Source of the DNA: Baffinella frigidus
Lineage: Eukaryota; Cryptophyceae; Cryptomonadales; Baffinellaceae
Assembly: GCA_026770585.1 (NCBI GenBank)
Contig: MU646331.1
Span: forward strand, 377,661-390,253
Length of the DNA: 12,593 nt
Reading direction: 5' to 3'
The translations under genes and the position numbers were made by a program. The notes beneath the pieces are model-generated. The model worked only from the letters and a program-made list of their open reading frames with translations, was not told the DNA's origin and ran no database searches. Each line of letters starts with the position of its first letter. Position 1 is the first letter of the stretch. Below are positions 6,742-12,593 of this stretch, piece after piece.

Positions 6742-7018
6742 GCCCCTAACCCGTAAACCCTAAATCCTCACCCCTAATCCCTAACCCCTAACCCTTAAAC
6801 CCTAAATCCTCACCCCTCACCCCTAACTCCTAAACCCTAAACCCTAACCCCCAACCCCTAACCCCTAACCCCTAACCCCTAAACCCTAACCCCTAACCCT
6901 TAACCCCTAACCCCTAAACCCCCAGACCCCTAACCCCTCAGCCACCCCGAACTACCGTGGTCGATCCAATTGCCCCCTGGCTATCCGACCAAGGATCCCT
7001 ACCCCTAACCCCTGACCC
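6742..7018 (+). repeat. Telomere-type array 1 (C-rich on plus strand)
   Basis: Degenerate CCCTAAA and CCCCTAA units run from 6742 to 6939. A short unique insert and a last block at 6994-7018 follow. Because it lies inside the sequence and is degenerate, it is an interstitial array, not a chromosome end. Confidence 0.9.
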
Positions 7019-7326
7019 GTGAGGTTTGTCGTGTACAAGGTCGCACAATAGAGGGTCCCTACAGGGCTTACTCGAAGTCACGGTCACACAAATTAAGCTC
7101 CACACCCCAAAATGATTTGTGGACGTTGATCAATTAAGGTACACACACCAAGGGCTTTTTCCGCCGATCTTAGTTTTAAGAAATGCCCCCCCCCGTTTGT
7201 CGCGGACCTTAATACAGCGAAAATTCAGACACCCCGAAAAGTAGATCGTTGACTAGAATGTTTCGCCTACTAGGACGATCAACCCAAGACAGTCACGTCC
7301 ACTAAAGGTATTATAGGAGACCCAAA
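7019..7326. other. Spacer without recognisable features
   Basis: Mixed-composition sequence with no long frame, repeat unit or RNA gene that I can support. Confidence 0.5.
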
Positions 7327-7470
7327 CTCATCTCCACAAAAGTATTAATTAATTGCTTTTGGTGCAACGAAATTTACTACACAAATGCTTTACTACTTCT
7401 TTTATGAGCAAATCGTGTAGTAATTTTCGTTGCCCAAAAGCAAATAATTAATACTTCTATGGAGATTAAA
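7327..7470. mobile_element. AT-rich foldback element FB3
   Basis: Arm 7330-7382 (ATCTCCACAAAAGTATTAAT…TTTACTACAC) pairs with 7415-7466 (GTGTAGTAATTTTCG…TAATACTTCTATGGAGAT) around a 32-base loop. The match weakens outward for a few bases. No clear target duplication. Non-coding. Confidence 0.8.
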
Positions 7471-7715
7471 ACGGTATCGTGCCCTCGGCGCCGAGTGCTC
7501 CAAAGCTTACTCGTGCCAGATTTCATCTCGGAATGTACCAGAATCTGTCCTGATTTATGCTATTTAAACCTCCTTTTGTGCCTAAAATAACATATCTACC
7601 GGTTCGCTGCTGGAAGCCTTAAGAAGTGGGACATATTCTGTCTTGTTCCGAAATGAGATTCCTCCACGGGGCAGGACCCTAGGCTTTGCAGGAGCGTGCC
7701 GCTCCGTGCCTGGGG
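7471..7715. other. Spacer without a supported gene
   Basis: Contains a CTCGGCGCCGAG palindrome at about 7482-7493 and an imperfect hairpin CAGGAGCGTGCCGCTCCGTGCCTG at about 7689-7712. A 62-codon frame overlaps the next element and shows no domain. Confidence 0.4.
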
Positions 7716-7897
7716 GCAGGCGTGCCTTCAGCCCCCACGTCTCTTCCTGCTCTTACGCAGCGCCCCGAGGGTGGTCCTATGCTCCTAGGCATAGAACATG
7801 CCATCATCAGCCATGGGGGAAGCCACAGTAGTATTGTCTCTAGGGGGGGGCTGGGTTCCTAGGTCGGTGCGTGTCCTTATTTGCGAGTAACCTCTGA
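7716..7897. mobile_element. Family C element, copy 1 (left end decayed)
   Basis: The right end TGCGTGTCCTTATTTGCGAG followed by TAACCTCTG matches the 9195-9320 copy. The interior GGTGGTCCTATGCTCCTAGGCATAG also matches. The left terminus is hardly recognisable, and extra sequence makes it longer. Confidence 0.65.
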
Positions 7898-7930
7898 ACC
7901 TCTCGCTCACAAGAATACACCTCCAATAGG
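7898..7930. mobile_element. Family B left-end fragment
   Basis: ACCTCTCGCTCACAAGAATA resembles the B terminus TACCTCGCTCACAAGAAAC and abuts the right end of the family C element. No partner end was found. Confidence 0.5.
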
Positions 7931-8093
7931 ATTGAGAGCAGACCTCTAGGCGAGCTCCACTTAGCAGTCACAAGTTCTAGACAAGTAGCCTGGGTGCATA
8001 TTTATCTCACCATGATTTATTGTCTGAGGAAATGGCATCTGGTGTCCTCTCAAGAGACAAAAGTAATCAGACAAAGACCCTACTCTCTTCCAA

Positions 8094-8160
8094 TTGTCCT
8101 GTAGGTCCTTTAGGTTGTTGGAGCCCCCAACATAGGCGGACACTGGAACTTATCTGCAGA
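8094..8160 (-). repeat. Inverted copy of the CCTAAAGGA repeat
   Basis: Read on the minus strand: TCTGCAGATAAG…CGCCTATGTTGGGGGCTCCA then ACAACCTAAAGGACCTACAG. It is the only minus-oriented copy seen. Confidence 0.75.
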
Positions 8161-8297
8161 AAAGCCATGCTTCCTTTTTGATCACATCAGGCCCCCCGGC
8201 GCAAAGGATCGCAGCTGCGTCCGATCCTGCCACCAACAGACTTTCAAGGACTGGTGGTTCTGATTTTCGTCAACTAGGGAAACACGGCGGCCGCGTG

Positions 8298-8448
8298 TCA
8301 CACGGTGGACTACGGACGTTTCATCAAAAGTCAACTTGCCCCGAGGCAATTAAGGCCTTGAAGTTAATAGCCTTGGCTGGTTTAAATTTGGTCACGCCAC
8401 CCCTAGGGACCCGGCCCCAACAAAACCTTCGTAGTCCACCGTGTTGGT
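8298..8448. mobile_element. MITE-like element FB4 with ~20-bp terminal inverted repeats
   Basis: CACACGGTGGACTACGGA at the left and TTCGTAGTCCACCGTGTTG at the right are near-perfect reverse complements about 150 bases apart. An inner AATTAAGGCCTTGAAGTTAA stretch is also partly palindromic. A 90-codon frame crosses it but has no domain. Confidence 0.65.
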
Positions 8449-8610
8449 AGCAATACTAGCAATACAATGTCCAGAATGGTGGCCATGTTGCTTTTGAGGG
8501 GGCGGGGGGGCGCCCAGATGAGCAGCTTGTACACGTACAAGTGCGTGGTGTTCTAAGGCCGGGGTTTGACCCTTCCTGGGCGATCAGTCAACTACTTCCC
8601 GAGCCGGGCC

Positions 8611-8715
8611 TATCCCTTGAGTGGCGAGGCGGTCAAAATTGACCGCCAAGAGGTCCTAGGCATGTCCTAGGCCCCTACGGTAGGGCGTATGAACCTACTC
8701 GCCACTTAAGGGATA
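8611..8715 (+). mobile_element. Family A element, copy 4
   Basis: Ends TATCCCTTGAGTGGCGA and TCGCCACTTAAGGGATA, inner stem GGCGGTCAA/TTGACCGCC, core GGTCCTAGGCATGTCCTAGG, then CCCTACGGTAGGG. TA at both borders. Confidence 0.85.
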
Positions 8716-9194
8716 CAAGCTGGTGCACATCTTTGTGACTAAATGCTTTGATGTACAGGCCTATAATAGTTGTAAGGGCTAGAGGGGCCGGATCCAGGGT
8801 CTGTGACGGGAGGATCGGCCGCTCTTCATCAAAGTAATCCCCATGCTCTGATTCTGTGTGTGGTGGGGCGCGATGCTGGAGCTCCCCTCGCTTCGCTGCA
8901 GCTGCTCTCGTTAGCTTAGGACCACCCTACGAGTGGTATGGGACCTTAAGTTCGAGTAACACTTGTACATTTAGTACCGTGTATATTTAGTACCGCCACG
9001 GACGGCATGTGTGCACCCCACAGGGGCGATGCCAGAGCAGGACCTAGAGAGAGGGCATGTAAAGGACAGGAGGGAGTCGATTGCGGCCGTTCCAGCATCA
9101 ATACAGCATCAACACATTTCAGCATCAATGAAACGACGCCTCTCTCTGCACACCCTCTTAAAGACCACTTACAGACCACAAGACAACTCTCGCA
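8716..9194. other. Spacer with repeat fragments, no supported gene
   Basis: A C-family-like end (CGAGTAACACTTGTA) is near 8952-8967, a short doubled TTTAGTACCG at about 8970-8996, and a D-like fragment (GCATGTGTGCACCCCACAGG) near 9005. Overlapping frames on both strands cover 8946-9256 without recognisable domains. Confidence 0.45.
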
Positions 9195-9320
9195 TACAGA
9201 GGGTTGACTCGCAAATAAGGACACGCAGAGCCCCTAGGGTGGTTGTATGCTCCTAGGCGTAGCCCTACTATGATAAGACCCTAGGGCGGTGCGTGTCATT
9301 ACTCGCGAGTAACCCCTGTA
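9195..9320. mobile_element. Family C element, copy 2
   Basis: TACAGAGGGTTGACTCGCAA…GGACACGCA pairs with TGCGTGTCATTACTCGCGAG…TAACCCCTGTA. TA at both borders. The core GCTCCTAGGCGTAGCCCTACTATG resembles those of families A and B. Confidence 0.8.
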
Positions 9321-9324
9321 ACTA

Positions 9325-9360
9325 AGCCTCCGTGGGGGTGCATACATGGCGGCCGCGTTG
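9325..9360 (-). repeat. Dispersed repeat D copy, inverted
   Basis: On the minus strand: AACGCGGCCGCCATGTATGC followed by ACCCCCACGGAGGC, matching the D core at 740-772. Confidence 0.6.
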
Positions 9361-9576
9361 GTATTGGCAAACGTCGCTCTGTTGTTACTATTTATTAACG
9401 TTTCGCTCTCGCTCCATCTCTACTTATGTTCGACGGACCCGCAGTCCTCAGTCCAATGGCTGTACTCGTGTGTTCCAAAGTAGAACCCCCCCCACCCGTG
9501 CGCGCTGCCCGCGCGCTGCCCATGCTCCGTCAGGTGCCGCATTGAAGCCAGCGAGGCGCGCGCCTCCCTGCATTAC

Positions 9577-9878
9577 GATTTGGGATTTAGGGTTTGGGGG
9601 TTAGGGTTTGGGGATTGGGGTTTAGGGTTTGCGGTGTAGGGATGAGGGTTTGGGGTTTGGGGTTAAGGGTTTAGGGTTTAGGATTCAGAATCTAGGTTTA
9701 GGGTTTAGGGTTTAGGGTTTAGGGTTTAGGGTTTAGGGTTTGGGGTTTAGGGTTTAGGGTTTAGGGTTTAGGGTTTGGGTGTAGGGTGTAGGGTTTAGAG
9801 TTTGGGGTCTAGGGTTTAGGGTTCAGGATTTAGGGTTTAGGGTTTAGGGTTCAGGGTCCAGGATTCAGGGTTCGGGGT
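9577..9878 (-). repeat. Telomere-type array 2 (G-rich on plus strand)
   Basis: TTTAGGG units with TTTGGGG, GTGTAGG and TTCAGGG variants. The most regular run is at about 9695-9775. It is C-rich when read along the methyltransferase gene, whose stop codon it touches. Confidence 0.9.
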
Positions 9879-10640
9879 TCACTCCGGGGCGTGGCCGCAC
9901 GAGTAGGCGAAGACATAGGGCTCCTCGAAAGGTTCATATCCCCGCGAGGCCCCTCTCCACAGCTCCCCGATGAGGTCAAGGTGCGGGTAGCAGCCCGCAT
10001 CGGCCCAGACAGCGTCCCACCACGCGCGCGGGCGGCACGTGATGTGGAGGTGCGGGCGCACGGGGTCGTCGTGGATCGACAGCCGCAGCGAGATGGTCAG
10101 CACCACCGCGTCGCGCGAGACGCGCGCGATCTCGCGCGCGACGGCGGGCATCTGCGCGGCGGGGATGTGCTCGAGCACCTCTGTCGACCAGACGAGGTCG
10201 AAGCGCCGGTCCGGCCACGGGATCGCATCAAGGCTGCCGCGAACGAGCGTGCCGTTGCGCTTGAGCTCGGGCCACGGCGAGGAATCCACGGCCACCCCAG
10301 ACAATTCGACCCCGAAAGGATCGACCGAGCCAGGAGACGGCACCCGCCGAAGCCAATCGACCATGGCGCCCTGCCCAGCTCCCGCATCGAGGACAGAGAG
10401 GGGCTCCGCTGATTCCCGGTCGCCCCAGAGCGCGGGGCTCTGGAGAACGTTGGCCATCAGCCTCTGGTTTCTGTTCCCCTGCGTATTATCCGAGTACCTG
10501 TACAACTCATTAGCAGCATAGACTTGGTCGTAGAGGTTGCGCTGGCCCTCGCCGTCGCCCTCGCCATCGGGCTGCGATGCATTGCAGAGATGGCCAAACA
10601 TGAGCAGCGCCAGAAGAAGCGCCGCGTCCCAACGTGCCAT
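9879..10640 (-). CDS. Class I SAM-dependent methyltransferase with N-terminal signal peptide
   Basis: A 253-residue single-exon frame. It is a class I (Methyltransf_11-like) S-adenosylmethionine-dependent methyltransferase; the substrate cannot be told. Residues 83-93 (VLDAGAGQGAM) form the glycine-rich SAM-binding motif I. D119 is the likely acidic residue after strand 2. Residues 135-160 carry the post-motif region, with PWPDRRFDLV and STEVLEHIP typical of the family. HITCRPRAWW at 199-208 precedes a C-terminal strand pair, so the fold looks complete. The frame stays open upstream to 10766, but I chose the ATG at 10640. It gives a good signal peptide (charged MARWD, then ALLLALLMF, with cleavage expected near residue 22), and the upstream extension is a GC-rich degenerate repeat. 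An AG directly precedes this ATG, which would suit a trans-splice acceptor. The protein would enter the ER. The TGA stop sits exactly where the telomere-type array begins. Confidence 0.78.
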   Translation of the reverse strand: MARWDAALLLALLMFGHLCNASQPDGEGDGEGQRNLYDQVYAANELYRYSDNTQGNRNQRLMANVLQSPALWGDRESAEPLSVLDAGAGQGAMVDWLRRVPSPGSVDPFGVELSGVAVDSSPWPELKRNGTLVRGSLDAIPWPDRRFDLVWSTEVLEHIPAAQMPAVAREIARVSRDAVVLTISLRLSIHDDPVRPHLHITCRPRAWWDAVWADAGCYPHLDLIGELWRGASRGYEPFEEPYVFAYSCGHAPE

Positions 10641-10674
10641 CTGAGACGGGCATCTTTGTCGTGACGCGTGGCAG

Positions 10675-10790
10675 GGAAGCGTCCGACCCCCGGGGAAGCG
10701 TCCGTCCCCCAAGCGAAGCGCCCCCCCCCCCCCAGAAGCGCCGGAACCACCCAGCGAAGCGTCCATCCCTCCACGTGAACGTCCAGACCT
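10675..10790 (+). repeat. Degenerate GAAGCGTCC repeat between divergent genes
   Basis: GAAGCGTCCG, GAAGCGTCCG, GAAGCGCC, GAAGCGCCGG, GAAGCGTCC and GAACGTCC follow each other with C-rich spacers. It lies upstream of the methyltransferase ATG, between that gene and the plus-strand exon islands. It may hold a regulatory region, but no motif is recognised. Confidence 0.65.
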
Positions 10791-10948
10791 CGAGACCGGA
10801 GGTCCACGGTCTTGTTCGTGGAATGTGGTCGAAGTTCCCCGGACTCCGTACCCGGCGGGTTCCTGCTGGGATTGGGTCCTCTTCCCCCCGTCCCTTCCCT
10901 TTTGGGGCGCGTCAGCCCCTGGAGTGACTCGGACGCGAGGTACGTTAG

Positions 10949-11017
10949 GCGCGGGAACAGCTCCGGGAAGTAATGGGGGGGGTCCTGCTGAAGCCGCACT
11001 TCGCCTACATCAAAAAG
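10949..11017 (+). CDS. Putative internal exon of an unidentified plus-strand gene
   Basis: A 69-base, 23-codon segment between an acceptor-like TACGTTAG and a strong donor AAG|GTGTGAG. It encodes a charged, helix-prone peptide starting AREQLREVMGG and ending AYIKK. Phase is 0 at both ends, matching the island at 11386-11499. A further possible exon lies upstream at 10787-10858 (after GTCCAG, before GTTCCT; it includes VHGLVRGMWSKFPG), also phase 0. The antisense strand is open in the codon-aligned frame (11004 down to about 10850). I take that as a shadow, but a minus-strand gene upstream of the methyltransferase cannot be excluded. Confidence 0.35.
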
Positions 11018-11385
11018 GTGTGAGCGCAACAGGGCCTACCTGGTGTACAGGGAAGGTTCTCCCGGGCCGCAGCTCTGAAGGACGACGCCGGATAATACCG
11101 AGATGTGTTCGCGGGGCATTGGAGGGGACGGGGCAGGAGGTGGGGGGCGCTCAGGAGCGGGTCAAGCTTGAACCGTGCCTGTAGAGGCGGGCCTGGGTTT
11201 TCAAGGTGAGGTGTAGAGAGCTGGACCCAGACCCCTGAACGGAGGGGATAAGTCCCGGGAAGAGAAAAAGTGAAGTGTCAAGAGAAAAATACGAGGCGCA
11301 GCATCTGAGAGTGAATCCTTCGGACCATCGCGACCGGCCCCAACCTAGAAACCCCCGAACCCCGAACCCCAAACTCTAAACGCAG

Positions 11386-11499
11386 GTCGACGAACACCTG
11401 CAGAAGGAGTACGAGAAATTGCACGGCGGGGCGGTCGCGGCGAAGCTGCGGAAGAACAACCAGAAGAAGGCTGATACTGCAGAGAAGACTAAGGGCAAG
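11386..11499 (+). CDS. Putative exon island between telomere-type repeats
   Basis: Exactly 38 codons between an acceptor (CTCTAAACGCAG) and a donor (AAG|GTCTAT). The peptide begins VDEHLQKEYEKLHGG and ends ADTAEKTKGK; it is lysine- and glutamate-rich and probably helical. Non-repetitive, codon-like sequence ends sharply at both borders. CCCGAACCCC-type telomeric repeats stop a few bases before the acceptor, and CCCTAAA repeats start about 12 bases after the donor. Phase 0-0 lets it join the island at 10949-11017 across a 368-base intron. The family is not recognised, and no start or stop codon of this gene was found. Confidence 0.45.
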
Positions 11500-11513
11500 G
11501 TCTATTTCATCAA

Positions 11514-11842
11514 CCCTAAACCCTAAACCCTGAACCCTAAACCCTGAATCCTAAACCCTAAACCCTACACCCTAAACCCCAACCCTTAACCCTTAACCCT
11601 TAACCCTTAACCCTTAACCCTTAACCCTAAACCTCAAACCCTTAACCCTCAACCCTAAACCATAAACCCTACACCCTACACCCTACAACCTAAACCCTAA
11701 ACCCGAAACCCGAAACCCTAAACTCCAAACCCTGAACCCTAAACCCTGAACCTCACCCCCCACCCCCCAAAACCCAAACCCCAAACCCTAAGACCTAAAC
11801 CCTGAACCCTGCACCCTGCACCCCAACCCCACACCCCACACA
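11514..11842 (+). repeat. Telomere-type array 3 (C-rich on plus strand)
   Basis: CCCTAAA units with a run of CCCTTAA (about 11580-11630), plus CCCTACA and CCCGAAA variants. It begins about 12 bases after the donor of the exon at 11386-11499 and ends at CACACAG. A short related stretch (11351-11380) precedes that exon. Confidence 0.9.
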
Positions 11843-11843
11843 G

Positions 11844-11990
11844 GTGAGCGCGAACGCCGGCCGCTCCGCGAAGCACGAGGAGGGGGAGTGGGGGCAGCTG
11901 CGCGAGGACCTCTTTTCGATGACAAGCGTCGCTGCCCTCGCTGCAACCCTCGGGATGACGCACGTACCGACTTCAGGCTTGGGGCTCGGG
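11844..11990 (+). other. Possible further exon or repeat-derived open segment after the array
   Basis: Unique GC-rich sequence resumes after CACACCCCACACAG, an acceptor-like end of the telomere-type array. A plus frame runs open to 12032 and begins VSANAGRSAKHEEGEW. From about 11888 it enters a dispersed repeat that recurs at 12138-12208, so the frame is partly repeat. CAG|GTGAGC at 11841-11849 also fits a donor. The minus strand is open too (LAQLPPLPLLVLRG). Coding status and strand are undecided. Confidence 0.2.
11888..11966 (+). repeat. Dispersed ~65-bp repeat, copy 1
   Basis: GCGCGAGGACCTC…CGATGACAAGCGTCGCTG…CCTCGCTGCAACCCTCGGGA…CGCACGTAC. It matches 12138-12208 closely. Confidence 0.75.
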
Positions 11991-12039
11991 GTGTGGGGTT
12001 TATGGCGCAGGGACTTGGGCCGCAACGCGTAGGCTGTGT

Positions 12040-12100
12040 ACCAAGTAAACTTACGGTTGATAGGCTCAACGGTCCTTAACAAATACATCATATGTTCGGG
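12040..12100 (+). repeat. Dispersed repeat shared with position ~84-140
   Basis: GGTTGATAGGCTCAACGG… then AACAAATACATCATATG match TATCGGTAGGCTCAACCC…CACAAATACATCATATG at 100-140, about 12 kb away in the same orientation. Confidence 0.65.
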
Positions 12101-12137
12101 TAGGCTTCGTACCGGGACTATGCGACATCGTTGAGCA

Positions 12138-12208
12138 GAAGCGCGCGGACCTCGTTGCGATGAGGAGCGTCGCTTCTCTCGCTGCAACCCTCCGGATCAT
12201 GCACGTAC
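12138..12208 (+). repeat. Dispersed ~65-bp repeat, copy 2
   Basis: GCGCGGACCTCGTTGCGATG, AGGAGCGTCGCTTCTCTCGC, TGCAACCCTCCGGATCATGC, ACGTAC. It is followed by GGTGTTGGGGTGTGGGGTC, as copy 1 is by GGCTTGGGGCTCGGGGTGTG. Confidence 0.75.
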
Positions 12209-12232
12209 GGTGTTGGGGTGTGGGGTCTAAGG

Positions 12233-12343
12233 TTTCCCTTAAGTGGCCAGGCCAGACAGTCAAAATTTGACTGCCATGAGGTCCTAGGCAGGTCCTAGGG
12301 CCCTACGGTAGGGCGTATGAGCCTACTGGCCACTTAAGAGATA
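12233..12343 (+). mobile_element. Family A element, copy 5
   Basis: TTCCCTTAAGTGGCCAG and CTGGCCACTTAAGAGATA share the GGCCA variant in both arms. The inner stem is CAGTCAAA/TTTGACTG. The core GGTCCTAGGCAGGTCCTAGG is identical to copy 2. TA only at the right border. Confidence 0.85.
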
Positions 12344-12415
12344 GGGTATAGGGTATACGGTTTAGGTTGGCACATGCACAACCCTCGGGCTCTACAACGC
12401 TATTCCGGCTTGCGA

Positions 12416-12593
12416 GCCTAAACCCTAAACCCTAAACACTGAACCCCAAACCCTACAACCCCAAACACTAAACTCTGACCCCTAGACCCTAAGCCCTAAA
12501 CCCCGAACCCCAAACCCTAAGCCTCCAAACCCTAAACCCTAAACCCTAAACCCTTAACCCTAAACAGTCACCCTAAACCCTAAACCCTAAACC
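12416..12593 (+). repeat. Telomere-type array 4 (C-rich), cut by window end
   Basis: Degenerate CCCTAAA units that run off the window, most regular at 12530-12593. Whether it continues to a true chromosome end cannot be told here. Confidence 0.9.

Noticed and set aside
9891-10521. Plus-strand frames over the methyltransferase
   Set aside because: They are antisense shadows of a GC-rich gene; the minus strand carries the clear SAM-binding motif.
10641-10766. N-terminal extension of the methyltransferase to an upstream ATG
   Set aside because: It would bury the signal peptide behind 42 residues translated from a degenerate GAAGCGTCC repeat.
10457-11178. Minus-strand exon pair (11178-11040 and from 11004) upstream of the methyltransferase, including QQDPPHYFPELFPRL
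   Set aside because: The borders are AG/GT, but the intron would be only 35 bases. The second part is the codon-aligned antisense of a better supported plus-strand exon (donor AAG|GTGTGAG). Kept only as an alternative.
12416-12593. True chromosome end
   Set aside because: Units are degenerate and similar arrays lie inside the window in both orientations, so a terminal telomere cannot be claimed.

Overview
This window looks like non-coding-rich nuclear DNA of a protist alga, most likely a dinoflagellate. The reasons are long degenerate CCCTAAA/TTTAGGG telomere-type arrays inside the sequence, many copies of an AACCTAAAGGACC repeat that I associate with dinoflagellate genomes (from memory, not checked), dense small foldback/MITE-like elements, and short GC-rich exon-like islands with AG/GT borders. 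No bacterial operon structure, rRNA, tRNA or CRISPR array was seen. The organism assignment is an inference.

Layout. 1-1440: purine (GA) microsatellites, scattered copies of two short dispersed repeats, and a recent 215-bp foldback element. 1440-4450: a dense field of TA-flanked inverted-repeat elements (families A and B), GC-rich tandem blocks and nested inverted repeats. 4500-5640: a minus-strand gene of unknown function that I reconstruct as three exons (165 aa, mitochondrial-type N-terminus), followed by a decayed copy of its last exon. 5640-6740: AT-rich spacer, then three full copies of a ~120-bp repeat ending in AACCTAAAGGACC. 6740-7020: first telomere-type array. 7020-9576: spacer with more foldback elements and family A and C elements. 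9577-9880: second telomere-type array, G-rich on the plus strand. 9879-10640: the clearest gene, a minus-strand class I SAM-dependent methyltransferase with a signal peptide. 10640-11500: divergent plus-strand exon-like islands. 11500-12593: further C-rich telomere-type arrays, a dispersed ~65-bp repeat and a last family A element; the final array runs off the window.

The most interesting features are: (1) five copies of a ~105-bp element whose stems differ between copies but keep base pairing within each copy; (2) telomere-type repeats next to coding islands, always C-rich in the sense direction of the adjacent gene, as if they form introns or gene ends; (3) a gene whose middle exon is the reverse complement of the splice-donor end of its first exon; (4) nested inverted duplications and element-bounded block duplications. 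Apart from the methyltransferase, no function is claimed for any protein.
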